Source: CADCVT01 sp036389155 (lineage in GTDB: Bacteria > Actinomycetota > Thermoleophilia > Solirubrobacterales > Solirubrobacteraceae). Taken from it: a stretch of DNA of 64,000 bases. Below are positions 42,731 to 50,977 of the stretch, piece after piece; the first letter of the stretch is position 1, and each line of letters opens with the position of its first letter. Position numbers and translations under genes: made by a program. The notes under the pieces were generated by a model. That model made no database searches, was not told where the DNA came from, and saw only the letters and a list, made by a program, of their open reading frames with translations. The stretch is from assembly GCA_036389155.1 (NCBI GenBank), contig DASVQN010000035.1, forward strand, positions 124,001 through 188,000, written 5' to 3'.

Positions 42731-43489
42731 ATGGCCCTGCAGATCGAAGAGCTCGTCAAGCGCTACCCCACGGGGACCGAGGCGCTGCGCGGCGTGTCGC
42801 TCGACATCGCCGAGGGCGAGTTCTTCGGTCTGCTCGGCCCGAACGGCGCCGGCAAGTCGACGCTGATCCACTGCACCACGGGGCTGGCGCAGCCGACGTC
42901 CGGCTCGATCCGCGTCTTCGGCCACGACGCGATCGACGACTACGAGCAGGCCCGGCTCGCCGTCGGCCTCGCGCCGCAGGACCTCAACCTCGACTGGTTC
43001 CTCACGCTCGAGGAGACGCTCGACTACCACGGCGGCTACTTCGGGATGCCGAAGAAGGACCGCCGCGAGCGCGCGAAGGAGCTGCTCGAGGCGTTCTCGC
43101 TGACCGAGAAGCGCAACGACCGCACGCGTACCCTGTCGGGCGGGATGAAGCGCCGGCTGATCCTGGCCCGTGCGCTGATGCACCGCCCGCGCCTGCTCAT
43201 CCTCGACGAGCCGACGGCGGGCGTCGACGTCGAGCTGCGGCTGGAGCTGTGGCACTACGTGCAGCGCATCAACAGCGAGGGCACGACGATCCTCCTGACG
43301 ACGCACTACCTGGAGGAGGCCGAGCAGCTCTGCGACCGGATCGCCTTCATCGGCGACGGGCAGATCGCGGCGACGGGGACCTCGCAGGAGTTGGCGGCCG
43401 AGTACGGCGTGGCGTCGCTGGAGGACGCCTACCTCAAGCTCGTGGGGCGCAGCGAGCTGTCGCGCGCGCACCTCGGCGAGGTGGCATGA
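42731..43489 (+). CDS. ABC exporter ATPase (ABC-2 type)
   Basis: A 252-residue ATPase. Walker A GPNGAGKST, signature LSGGMKRR, Walker B LLILDEPTAGVD and switch His in LTTHYLEE. The length and DRI/DrrA-type C-terminal helix fit ABC-2 exporters for drugs or glycan lipids. The stop overlaps the permease ATG (ATGA), so the two are co-translated. Substrate unknown. A -10-like box overlaps the stop codon of the previous gene. Confidence 0.94.
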   Translation: MALQIEELVKRYPTGTEALRGVSLDIAEGEFFGLLGPNGAGKSTLIHCTTGLAQPTSGSIRVFGHDAIDDYEQARLAVGLAPQDLNLDWFLTLEETLDYHGGYFGMPKKDRRERAKELLEAFSLTEKRNDRTRTLSGGMKRRLILARALMHRPRLLILDEPTAGVDVELRLELWHYVQRINSEGTTILLTTHYLEEAEQLCDRIAFIGDGQIAATGTSQELAAEYGVASLEDAYLKLVGRSELSRAHLGEVA

Positions 43490-44253
43490 CCTCGGCGCAG
43501 ATCCGCTTCCTCGCGCTCGTGCGCCGCGAGGTCAACCGGTTCGTGAAGATCAAGCGCCAGACCGTCGGCGCGCCGCTGCTGGAGACCTTCCTCTACATCT
43601 CCGTCTTCGGCGCCGCGCTGGGCACGCGCATCGACAAGCTCCACGGCGTCGACTACGTCGTCTTCATCGTCCCCGGCCTGATCATGATGGCGTGGGCGAT
43701 GAACGCGTTCTCCAACAACGCGTCCTCGATCCTCCAGCAGAAGTTCCAGGGCGCGATCCAGGACCAGCTGTCGTCGCCCGCCTCGCCCAACGAGCTGCTG
43801 CTCGCGTTCTCGCTCGGCGGCTTCCTGCGCGGGATGACGGTCGCGGTGCTCACGTTCACCGCGGCGACGATCCTCGTCGGCGTCCCCGTCCACAACCCGC
43901 ACGTGCTGATCCCCGCGCTCTTCCTCGTCGGGTTCTTCTTCGCGCAGCTCGGCGTGCTCATCGGCGTGCGGGCCGAGCAGTTCGACGACGTGTCGTTCGC
44001 GCAGACGTTCGTCCTGCAGCCGCTGATCTTCCTCGGCGGCGTCTTCTACTCGGCGTCGCTGCTGCCCGAGCCGTTCCGGACGCTGACCCACTTCGACCCC
44101 GTCTACTACATGATCAACCTGGTCAGGTACGGGTTCATCGGCTACTCCGAGGCGAACATCGCGCTGTCCCTCGGGCTGCTGAGCTTGGCCACGTTCGCGC
44201 TCTTCAGCGTGAACCTGCGGCTGTTCCGCAGCGGCTACAAGCTGCGCGCGTAG
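43486..44253 (+). CDS. ABC-2 type permease
   Basis: A 255-residue, six-TM permease. The N-terminal amphipathic region (LVRREVNRFVKIKRQTVG) and TM helices such as LFLVGFFFAQLGVLIG and FLGGVFYSASLLPEPF fit the ABC-2 family (NodJ/DrrB-like). It carries the typical Gly-Gly-Val-Phe-Tyr segment between TM5 and TM6. Partner of the ATPase whose stop it overlaps. Confidence 0.92.
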   Translation: MTSAQIRFLALVRREVNRFVKIKRQTVGAPLLETFLYISVFGAALGTRIDKLHGVDYVVFIVPGLIMMAWAMNAFSNNASSILQQKFQGAIQDQLSSPASPNELLLAFSLGGFLRGMTVAVLTFTAATILVGVPVHNPHVLIPALFLVGFFFAQLGVLIGVRAEQFDDVSFAQTFVLQPLIFLGGVFYSASLLPEPFRTLTHFDPVYYMINLVRYGFIGYSEANIALSLGLLSLATFALFSVNLRLFRSGYKLRA

Positions 44254-44260
44254 CGGGAGC

Positions 44261-44380
44261 TCACCGCCGCCGCAGGACCGTGCGCAAGACGCCCTTCTTC
44301 GCCTTGTTCCGCGCGGGCGCCCGCAGCCGGTCGGCGAGGACGATCGAGGCGAGCGCGACGACGACGAGCGAACGACGCAT
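44261..44380 (-). CDS. Possible 39-residue basic small protein
   Basis: An ATG at 44380 opens a 39-codon frame with an N-terminal hydrophobic stretch (LVVVALASIVLADRL) and a basic tail (KAKKGVLRTVLRRR). It exactly fills the gap between the ABC permease end and the following hydrolase. No clear RBS is seen. Chance is possible. Confidence 0.3.
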   Translation of the reverse strand: MRRSLVVVALASIVLADRLRAPARNKAKKGVLRTVLRRR

Positions 44381-44393
44381 GGCCTCGCGGAGG

Positions 44394-44399
44394 TACCTT
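44394..44399 (+). promoter_or_regulatory. Probable -10 box, leaderless hydrolase gene
   Basis: TACCTT, 7 bases before the GTG at 44407 (10 before the ATG at 44410). Confidence 0.4.
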
Positions 44400-44406
44400 C
44401 TGCTCC

Positions 44407-46194
44407 GTGATGGCGCGCCGGCTCGTGGCGATCGTCCCCTGTGCGCTGGTGCTCGCGGTGCCGGCAGCGGCGCAGTCCCGCGTCGTGCCGAACGTGGCGA
44501 ACCGTTGCGTCGCGATGCGCGGCGTCGCCGGCGGCCCCTTCCACTTCAAGCCGTCGGGCCTCGGGACGTACCTGATCTCGGCGCGGGACGGGAAGCTGCT
44601 CGGAGGACCGCAGGCCGAGTGGCTGATCGACTCGCACGGCCGGGGCGGCGTGCGGATCGTGCCGCGCGGCGGCGGACGCGCGCTCAGGGTGCGGCGCCTG
44701 CGCGTCGTGCGGACGTGCACGCGCTTCCCCGAGGCGGACGTCGGGGCGACCGGCCGGCCGTTCCGCGGCCCGCGGCGCGGGCCGGTGCGCGGCTTCGCCG
44801 ACCCGCACATGCATCTCGCCGCCGAGCTGCGCGCCGGCGGCCGCGTCATCGCGGGCAGCAGCTACGACCGCTTCGGGATCCCCGCCGCGCTCGGCCGCGA
44901 CGCCGACGTCCACGGCGAGGACGGCGGGATGGACATCACCGGCAACCTCCTGCGCTCGGGCAGCCCGACGGGCACGCACGACACGCACGGGTGGCCGACG
45001 TTCACCGGGTGGCCGACGTTCGACACCTACACCCACCACCAGATCTACTACCGCTGGCTCGAGCGCGCGTGGCGGGCGGGGTGGCGGCTGATCGGCGCGC
45101 AGGTCATCGAGGACGCGCCGCTGTGCGAGATCGAGCCGAGCCGCTCGCACTCGTGCGACGAGACGGAGACGGCCGAGCTGCAGGTCGAGCGGCTGCGCGG
45201 CCTGGAGGACTACGTCGACGCGCAGGCCGGCGGCCGCGGCCGCGGGTGGCTGCGGATCGTCACGAGCCCGGGCGAGGCGCGGCGCGTCATCCGCCGCGGC
45301 AAGCTCGCCGTGTTCCTCGCGTTCGAGTCGTCCGATCCCTTCGGCTGCGCCCTGCGCCAGGGGATGCCCCAGTGCGACCGCGCCGGCATCGACCGCGGGA
45401 TCGAGCGCCTCCGCGCGCTCGGGATCCGCAGCATGTTCCTCGCCCACTGGGTCGACAACGCGCTCGCCGGCGCGGCGCTCGAGGGCGGCGACAAGGGCAG
45501 CTTCATCGCGGCCATGCAGGTCTCGTACACCGGCGCGCCGTTCGTCACCGGGCCGTGTCCGCACCCGGGCCAGGGCGACGAGCCCGCCGGCACCGGAGCG
45601 CTCACCGGGCCGCAGTGCAACGCGAAGGGCCTGACCGAGCTCGGCGAGTACGCGGTCGGTCGCATGATGGACCGGCACATGCTCATCGAGGTCGACCACC
45701 TCAGCGAGCGCGCGCGCGAGCGGGTCCTCGCGCTCGCCGAGGCCCGCGGGTATCCGCTCGTCTCCAGCCACACCGGGACGGGCGGCAGGTGGGACGAGTC
45801 CGAGCTGCGGCGCCTCCAGGCGCTCGGCGGGTTCGCGGCGGCGACGCTCGACGACGCGGTGAAACTGCCCGACAAGGTGCTCGCGTTCCGGCGGCTCGGC
45901 TTCGCGAGCGTCGGCCTGGCCACGGACATCGGCGGCTTCGCGGCGCTTCCCGCGCCGGACAAGGACCACCGGCTCGAGTACCCGTTCCTCTGCCAGGCCG
46001 GCGACGTCCGGCTGGCGCGCCAGCGCACGGGCGAGCGGACGTTCGACATCAACACCGACGGCGTGGCGCACTACGGCCTGCTGCCCGACCTGCTCGCGCT
46101 CACCAAGCAGCAGCCCCGCGGAGCCGAGGCGGTCGACGACCTCTTCGGTTCCGCGGAGGCGTACCTGCGGATGTGGGAGGGGGCGGCGGGCTAG
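44407..46194 (+). CDS. Secreted metal-dependent hydrolase of the amidohydrolase/renal dipeptidase fold
   Basis: A 595-residue exported protein. Signal peptide 1-23. An N-terminal about 110-residue beta-rich domain with two Cys precedes the catalytic fold. The first metal motif is FADPHMHLAAE. Others are VFLAFESSDPFG, FLAHWVDNALAG, LIEVDHLSERARE and VSSHTGTGGRW, giving H, E, H and H ligands. The closing segment GVAHYGLLPDLLALT is like microsomal dipeptidase (M19)-type domains. Cys pairs in the variable loops suggest disulfides. The start is GTG 44407 or the following ATG; a -10-like box ends 7 bases before the GTG. Likely an extracellular peptidase or amidase. Confidence 0.7.
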   Translation: MMARRLVAIVPCALVLAVPAAAQSRVVPNVANRCVAMRGVAGGPFHFKPSGLGTYLISARDGKLLGGPQAEWLIDSHGRGGVRIVPRGGGRALRVRRLRVVRTCTRFPEADVGATGRPFRGPRRGPVRGFADPHMHLAAELRAGGRVIAGSSYDRFGIPAALGRDADVHGEDGGMDITGNLLRSGSPTGTHDTHGWPTFTGWPTFDTYTHHQIYYRWLERAWRAGWRLIGAQVIEDAPLCEIEPSRSHSCDETETAELQVERLRGLEDYVDAQAGGRGRGWLRIVTSPGEARRVIRRGKLAVFLAFESSDPFGCALRQGMPQCDRAGIDRGIERLRALGIRSMFLAHWVDNALAGAALEGGDKGSFIAAMQVSYTGAPFVTGPCPHPGQGDEPAGTGALTGPQCNAKGLTELGEYAVGRMMDRHMLIEVDHLSERARERVLALAEARGYPLVSSHTGTGGRWDESELRRLQALGGFAAATLDDAVKLPDKVLAFRRLGFASVGLATDIGGFAALPAPDKDHRLEYPFLCQAGDVRLARQRTGERTFDINTDGVAHYGLLPDLLALTKQQPRGAEAVDDLFGSAEAYLRMWEGAAG

Positions 46195-46268
46195 CGGCGC
46201 CGGGGCCGTCCACCGCTCAGGGCGATGACCGTTCCGCGACCCTGACCGAGTTCTAAGGTGCTTGGCTC

Positions 46269-46499
46269 ATGGTGGGCGCGACGCGGCACGATCGGGAGGC
46301 ATTCGGTGCCGCTTTGCGGGCGATTCGCGTCGAGCGCGGGCTGTCGCAGGACGACGTCGCACGCAAGCTCAACCTGCACCGGACGTACGTCGGCAGCACC
46401 GAGCGCGGGCTGCGCAACGTCAGCCTCAACAACATCCTGCGCCTCGCCCGCGCGCTCGACGTCAGCGCCGAGGAGCTGTTCGCGCGCGCCGGGCTGTGA
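46269..46499 (+). CDS. XRE-family HTH mini-regulator
   Basis: A 76-residue protein that is essentially one XRE-type HTH: FGAALRAIRVERGLSQDDVARKL, then TYVGSTERGLRNVSLNNIL. It has no effector domain. TAAGGT 9 bases before the ATG could be a -10. It lies close to the integrated element's left end but outside it. Partner unknown; single-domain XRE proteins often regulate their own operon or a nearby gene. Confidence 0.8.
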   Translation: MVGATRHDREAFGAALRAIRVERGLSQDDVARKLNLHRTYVGSTERGLRNVSLNNILRLARALDVSAEELFARAGL

Positions 46500-46531
46500 T
46501 GAGACCGTCGGCGAGACCGGGCAGATCCGCT

Positions 46532-47722
46532 TCAGCCGAACCTGACAGGAGGCCGGGCGGGTTGCGAACGGCGCCGCACGGCGCGCCGCGCCCAGCGAGC
46601 GGGCCCCGAGGCGAGCTCGCGCGGCCCCGGGTCCTCCACGTGATGCGCGCGGCCGGCGGCGAGCAGCAGGAGGCGCAGCTCGTCGCGGCGGTACGGGGCG
46701 TCCGTGCGCAGCATGAGGCGGGTGGCGGCCTCAGCGACGAGCGTGCGCGGCGTGACAACCTTGGGCCGGTCGTCCGGCGCCTTGAGCGCTCCGAGCGCGC
46801 GGCGCACGATCAGGCCGGTGCCGGGGACGGCCTGCGCCCACGCGCGCGTCTCGGGCGGCAGGAAGGGGCCGAACGCGGCCTCGGCGACGCGCAGCCCGGT
46901 CGCGAGCGACCGCTCGTTGCCCGGGCTCGCCGCCCGCAGCGCGTGCGGCCGCGCGGCGGCGGGATGCGTGGTCGCGAGCGCGGCCACGTCCGCGACCCAC
47001 TTCAGCTGGGACCACAGGTGGGGCGACCCGTGCACGAGGACGTACGCGAGGTGGACCGCCGGGTCGAGCGTCGGCGTGGCCGCGCCGTGGACCGCCACGT
47101 CGTGCGGCGCATCGAGCCACGACGGGTCGACGGGCATCAGGCGGGGGTTGTCGAACAGCCGCCAGTGGACCTCGACGAGGACGCCGTCGCGGACGAGCTT
47201 GACGTCGCGGAGCATCGGCAGGCGCTCCAGCCGCCCGACGGCGGCGCGGCCGGGCGCCGGGCGATCGGGGTCGTCGGGCCGGCGCCACCCGTAGAAGGCG
47301 AACCCCGCGTCGAGCAGCGCGTCGACGGCCGCCTCCGCCTGCGCGCCCCGGACGAGGACGTCGACGTCCCCCGGCGCGCGCGCACCGGGGTCGCCGTACG
47401 CCTGGGCGGCGAGCGGAAGCCCCTTCAGGACGACGACGTCGACCCTGGCCTCGTGGAGCGAGGCAAGGACGCGCTGCTGCACCGCGGCGACGTGCAGCGA
47501 CAAGACCGCCTCCCGTTGGGCGAGGGGGCGCAGGGCCGCGCGGGCTGAGCTCGGAAGGACGCGGGCGCCGCGGTACGCCAGCCCCGCCACGCGATGGCGC
47601 GTCGCGAGCGCCGCCAGCTCGCGGTCGTCGACGCCGCCGACCGGAGCGGGTCCGCGCTCGATCCCGCACCCCGCGGCGACCGCGGAGCTGAGCGCGCGCA
47701 GCGTGGGGCTCGGGGCGGGCAC
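46532..47722 (-). CDS. Putative nucleotidyltransferase (NTP_transf_5-like)
   Basis: A 396-residue protein. The central motif LKGLPLAAQAYGDPGARAPGDVDVLV has the LKG and DxD pattern of the NTP_transf_5 family often linked with capsule or glycan clusters. N- and C-terminal regions are helical and Arg-rich. The acceptor is unknown. GTG start at 47722, about 10 bases before the left attachment repeat. It is upstream of, and on the opposite strand to, the XRE gene; outside the element. Confidence 0.75.
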   Translation of the reverse strand: MPAPSPTLRALSSAVAAGCGIERGPAPVGGVDDRELAALATRHRVAGLAYRGARVLPSSARAALRPLAQREAVLSLHVAAVQQRVLASLHEARVDVVVLKGLPLAAQAYGDPGARAPGDVDVLVRGAQAEAAVDALLDAGFAFYGWRRPDDPDRPAPGRAAVGRLERLPMLRDVKLVRDGVLVEVHWRLFDNPRLMPVDPSWLDAPHDVAVHGAATPTLDPAVHLAYVLVHGSPHLWSQLKWVADVAALATTHPAAARPHALRAASPGNERSLATGLRVAEAAFGPFLPPETRAWAQAVPGTGLIVRRALGALKAPDDRPKVVTPRTLVAEAATRLMLRTDAPYRRDELRLLLLAAGRAHHVEDPGPRELASGPARWARRAVRRRSQPARPPVRFG

Positions 47723-47731
47723 GGAGCGAGT

Positions 47732-47774
47732 ATGGCGAGACCCGGACTCGAACCGGGGACACCACGATTTTCAG
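47732..47774 (+). repeat. attL: 43-bp direct repeat (partial tRNA-Phe 3' end)
   Basis: Identical to 57049-57091, which is the 3' part of the intact tRNA-Phe. It covers the acceptor 3' strand, the T-arm and half of the anticodon arm, then diverges after the CAG. Marks the element's left end. Confidence 0.9.
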
Positions 47775-47884
47775 GTCAGCCTGACGCTCTCGCGATGTCT
47801 CGGATTAGCTGACGAATCGCCTGCTAACCAGCGGTTTCGGCTCGGCCGGCGCGGCTCTCCTTTCGTGCCGTTTCGGCGTCTCTT

Positions 47885-47905
47885 GTTTACGCCGAAGTTT
47901 ACGCC
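47885..47905 (+). promoter_or_regulatory. Left arm-type integrase sites
   Basis: Two direct GTTTACGCC copies at 47885 and 47897, 12 bp apart, about 110 bp inside attL. The pattern recurs at the right end. They overlap the stop of the HEPN-type gene. Confidence 0.6.
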
Positions 47906-48459
47906 ACGGGCGGATGGGGCCGCGGGGGATCGTCGGGGTAGTCGCCGCGCCACAGACGCCAACCGATCCTGGTCCACGCGAGCTTCAGCTCCTCCGGCAC
48001 ATCCTCGACTTCTTCAGCGACCGATGTCGCGTAGAGGTCCATGAGGGTCTCGAGTCGCGTCGCCAAATCCGCGAACAACGCCCGCATCTCGTCCAACACG
48101 TCACCGCTTCCCCCCACGAAATGAGGCATGGGCTGCGAGCGCAACCTCTCGCGCAGGAACTGGTGTGCGAGGTAGTTGCGGCACGCGATCGCGTGTCCGA
48201 TCTCCTCGAGCAGCGGCTCAGCAAGAACGTCCTCCAGCCCTCGGCGAAGTTCGCTCGCGCTCGCTCGGTGGGACACGTGGATTGCTTGGCGCAGGAGCCG
48301 GCGCGCGTTCCGTTCGGTCATCTGCGCATCGAGCTTCCCGTGGTGCCAGAGCCAGACGTGGGCGAGGTGATGCTCGAAGAGCTGGACGGCGAGCATCGTC
48401 GAGCCGTACCGCGCGAGAATCCCCGTTGTGTCTGTGTCTCGTTGTGGCTGCTCGTGCAT
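47899..48459 (-). CDS. HEPN-motif protein (putative RNase)
   Basis: A 186-residue, mostly helical protein. It carries RNYLAH at residues 94-99, matching the HEPN ribonuclease motif RNxxxH, in a helix (EEIGHAIACRNYLAHQFLRER) where HEPN proteins have it. HEPN domains act as RNase toxins or effectors in many defence and abortive-infection systems. It lies 115 bases downstream of the JAB gene on the same strand and could be the effector of that operon. The C-terminus is Pro-rich and acidic. A HEPN fold cannot be confirmed from the motif alone. Confidence 0.6.
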   Translation of the reverse strand: MHEQPQRDTDTTGILARYGSTMLAVQLFEHHLAHVWLWHHGKLDAQMTERNARRLLRQAIHVSHRASASELRRGLEDVLAEPLLEEIGHAIACRNYLAHQFLRERLRSQPMPHFVGGSGDVLDEMRALFADLATRLETLMDLYATSVAEEVEDVPEELKLAWTRIGWRLWRGDYPDDPPRPHPPVA

Positions 48460-48574
48460 GGCCGATCACGTCGTGGAGGGTCTTACACGTGGGCGGTGGT
48501 CCGCGGGCGAGAGCGCACTATCTGGATACGTCGGGCAAGGGGGTGCCACCCTCCGCGCGCAGCCTGCTCCGTCC

Positions 48575-49108
48575 CTAACGCTGCGCCAGTTGGCGCAGGT
48601 CGACTGCGCGCAGTCGCCGACCCTGCAGTTCGTACAGGACATGTCTCCACCCGTCGGTTCCGCCGCCAAGGATGAGCATCATCGGCCGGGGCGCGCGCGC
48701 TGCTGGCTCCTGGCGGATCGCACGAGCCGTGCGGACGTCTCGTTCACTTGGCGTGCACCCGCCGGCCGGGTGCGTATGCCAATCGCCGAGGTACGTCGTG
48801 ATCCGCCCTGACGCGTCGTAGCGCTCTGCGATGGTCTCGCGCTGCCATTCGTGGTCGGGGACAAACCGGTGACGCTCGTGTACCGCGTTAGGACCGGGTC
48901 CGGTGACGTCCTGAATCAGCACCTCGTCACCGTCGCTCCAGTAACCGAGCAACGTGCCGCCCGTTTCAAGCGGCAACTTCTCGTCGGCGTGGTCGGCGAG
49001 CGCTTCGGCGGCCACGGCGGAGATCCAGACACGCGGTGGCTCTAGGCGTCGTCGGCGTCGCTGCAGTACGGACACTTCGGGTGTGGCTCGAGGGCGTACG
49101 AAGTCCAC
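48575..49108 (-). CDS. JAB/JAMM (MPN) metalloprotease, Cap3-like isopeptidase
   Basis: A 177-residue JAMM protease. Visible zinc site: E48 in ETGGTLLGYW and the HxHP motif GDWHTHPAGGCTPSERD, with H111, H113, S121 and D124 (the HxH-x10-D pattern). Such enzymes remove ubiquitin-like or C-terminally conjugated partners; in CBASS this role belongs to Cap3. It overlaps the end of the E2-E1 gene by 67 bases if started at ATG 49108. A GTG at 49075 would shorten the overlap. Confidence 0.88.
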   Translation of the reverse strand: MDFVRPRATPEVSVLQRRRRRLEPPRVWISAVAAEALADHADEKLPLETGGTLLGYWSDGDEVLIQDVTGPGPNAVHERHRFVPDHEWQRETIAERYDASGRITTYLGDWHTHPAGGCTPSERDVRTARAIRQEPAARAPRPMMLILGGGTDGWRHVLYELQGRRLRAVDLRQLAQR

Positions 49109-50790
49109 TGCGGAGCGATGTGGAGGTTGTCCTCGCCGGCCTGGTTGAGGACGAAGACATCGTAGGCGTTCTCCTTCCGGCGCCCATGCAGCAACGTGCC
49201 TGCGGCGATTCGGACCGCCTGCGCCACGACCGGCAGTCCGTCAAAGCTAGATCCGGTCCAGGCGGGGCTCATGCAACCGCGCGGCTGCGAGAACCCATCC
49301 GGCGACATAGGCGGCGGCTCGATCGTCTTGTCGGTAAGCCGTAGCTGCAAGCAGTACCAGCACCCGGTCTCGCCCGGCACGACCCGTGCAACAAGGCCAC
49401 CCCAGCCGCCAGGTGTGGATGAGGCGTATACCTGCGGCACGCCCGCGGAGTCGGCGAGCCGGGACAGCAGATATTGAACTCCCTCCTCGGCGGTCGCATC
49501 GATGAGCAGATCGGCACCTTCAAGGAATTCCGTGACGACCCGGTGCTCAGGGAGCGACGGTTCCTCGTCGGGACCGGGGACGTAGCCGATCCGCTGTTCG
49601 TAGCGCTTCGCGGTCGTGAACGGCCAGCCTGCCGCGACCATGTCGCTGATCGCGTCAACCTTCGGCTGGGCAGCGGCGGTGATGCCGAGCGGCCAGCGGA
49701 CGCTCGTTCCGGTCTCGGCGTAGTCCTGGTCGAGTGCGCGCAGCTCGCCGACCTGTGCGCGACCAAGCTCCAACGCAATCGGTCCCCCGATGGCACCGAG
49801 GCCGGCCAGCGCGACCGTCTTCGCGTTCATGCCGGCGAGCGAAGGGATCCGCGCCGTCAGGTCCGCGAGCGTAAGCCGCTGTCCCGGGGCGACGTATGAA
49901 CTGCGGTCGCGGTCGCGCTTACCCCCGGCCTCCTGCTCGACCACGACTAGCCAGCCATCCTCATACTCGCCCTGGCGGACCTCCTCGCGGGTCACGAGGG
50001 CCGTTAGGCGCAGCCGTCCTCCGACGCCTTGCTGCCACTGCGCCTGGCGATAGCCCGGCGTCGCGCGGGCCGCGGCGAGTAGTGCTTCCGCCGTCGCCTT
50101 GCCTCCAGACGGCAGCGCCTCGAGACGCACCCATGTACCCGCGAGGATGGTTCGCCCGAAGCGCCGGGATAGATCGTCGCCGATCGCGGCCACGACCTCC
50201 GCGCCGCCCCGCTTCTCGAGTTCCAACGACTTCACGCATGCGCGAAGTGGTGCGGCCCCGTCCTCGGGGTCACCGATTGCGAATCGGATAATCCCGCTGC
50301 GGTACTCGGGGTTGGCGGCAAGTACTTGCTCCGGGACGAAGACGACAGCCCCCGGGGGTCCGACGAAGTACCGGGTCGCCGGCTCACCCTGCGGCGTCTC
50401 GGCGTCGCGCATCGCAGCCTCGTCCCCCGCGTCGAGCAGTGCGAGCAACTTCTCGCCCTGTTTTGCAATGAGGTCGGCCGCGGTCCACGTGGGATCCCAA
50501 TGCCGCGTCGATGCGTCGAGAAGGCACAGGTTCCCGCGGTACGGGTGGTGGTGACGCTCGAAGGTGATGGTGCGTGCGAAGACCTCCGGGCGCAGAAACG
50601 GAAACGAATCCGGATAGACGACTTCGAGCTCTAGGGCCTCCCCGTTCGGTCGCTTGTACGTGCCGCGCAGCAGGATGAGGCCCGTGCGCCGCTGGTAGTC
50701 GTCATCGAGCTCAAACGCGAAGGGGCCATCGTTCAGCGCAGCTAGCTCCGCGTTTAGCCGATCCTCGTTCTCTTCGTACCAGCGGCGCAC
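49042..50790 (-). CDS. E2-E1 fusion: ubiquitin-conjugating plus ThiF-type adenylating protein (Cap2-like)
   Basis: A 582-residue fusion. The N-terminal UBC/E2-like domain (about 1-125) has active-site Cys89 in HHPYRGNLCLLD, then HWDPTWTAADLI, as in E2 enzymes. A middle beta-rich region spans about 130-310. The C-terminal ThiF/E1 adenylation domain is about 320-582. Its ATP motif GLGAIGG is at 330-336, followed by LRALDQDYAETGTSVRW. C477/C480 and C573/C576 form a CxxC zinc ribbon; C506 in RGCMSPAW is a candidate E1 catalytic Cys. This is the order and size of CBASS Cap2. No CD-NTase gene was found here, so the substrate must be something else. GTG start at 50790. Confidence 0.88.
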   Translation of the reverse strand: MRRWYEENEDRLNAELAALNDGPFAFELDDDYQRRTGLILLRGTYKRPNGEALELEVVYPDSFPFLRPEVFARTITFERHHHPYRGNLCLLDASTRHWDPTWTAADLIAKQGEKLLALLDAGDEAAMRDAETPQGEPATRYFVGPPGAVVFVPEQVLAANPEYRSGIIRFAIGDPEDGAAPLRACVKSLELEKRGGAEVVAAIGDDLSRRFGRTILAGTWVRLEALPSGGKATAEALLAAARATPGYRQAQWQQGVGGRLRLTALVTREEVRQGEYEDGWLVVVEQEAGGKRDRDRSSYVAPGQRLTLADLTARIPSLAGMNAKTVALAGLGAIGGPIALELGRAQVGELRALDQDYAETGTSVRWPLGITAAAQPKVDAISDMVAAGWPFTTAKRYEQRIGYVPGPDEEPSLPEHRVVTEFLEGADLLIDATAEEGVQYLLSRLADSAGVPQVYASSTPGGWGGLVARVVPGETGCWYCLQLRLTDKTIEPPPMSPDGFSQPRGCMSPAWTGSSFDGLPVVAQAVRIAAGTLLHGRRKENAYDVFVLNQAGEDNLHIAPQWTSYALEPHPKCPYCSDADDA

Positions 50791-50800
50791 GGTGCCTGTG

Positions 50801-50977
50801 TCACGCGACCGGCCGGTGGTCCGGCGGCGACGGCGGCGACGGCGGACCCGGGGGCGGCGACGGCGGCCCCGGCGGATCGTGCGGCGGCCCGGGCGGGTCG
50901 TGCGGCGGCCCGGGCGGGTCGTGCGGCGGCCCCGGCGGGTCGTGCGGGGGCCGGTCGGGCTTCGGCGGCTGTGGCAT
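50801..50977 (-). CDS. 58-residue proline-rich repeat peptide, possible conjugation substrate
   Basis: ATG at 50977, preceded 4 bases upstream by a strong GAGGAGGAG Shine-Dalgarno. It stops 10 bases before the E2-E1 start. The peptide is PQPPKPDR, then four PPHDPPG units, then PPSPPPGPPSPPSPP and a DHRPVA end. It is over half proline, with about four GPPHDPP repeats. It is not a beta-grasp ubiquitin. Its place as first gene of the operon, with its own strong RBS, suggests it is the conjugated or tethered partner, or a scaffold. A second frame through the same DNA also stays open but lacks an RBS. Confidence 0.6.
   Translation of the reverse strand: MPQPPKPDRPPHDPPGPPHDPPGPPHDPPGPPHDPPGPPSPPPGPPSPPSPPDHRPVA

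Noticed and set aside
47732..47774. Second tRNA-Phe gene
   Set aside because: Only the 3' part is present and the anticodon stem is broken after the att core; it is the duplicated attachment site.
47899..50977. Complete type II CBASS
   Set aside because: E2-E1 and JAB are present, but no nucleotidyltransferase (GS...DxD) or cyclic-nucleotide effector frame was found in the element. The NTP_transf_5-type gene at 46532 lies outside attL and has a different fold signature.
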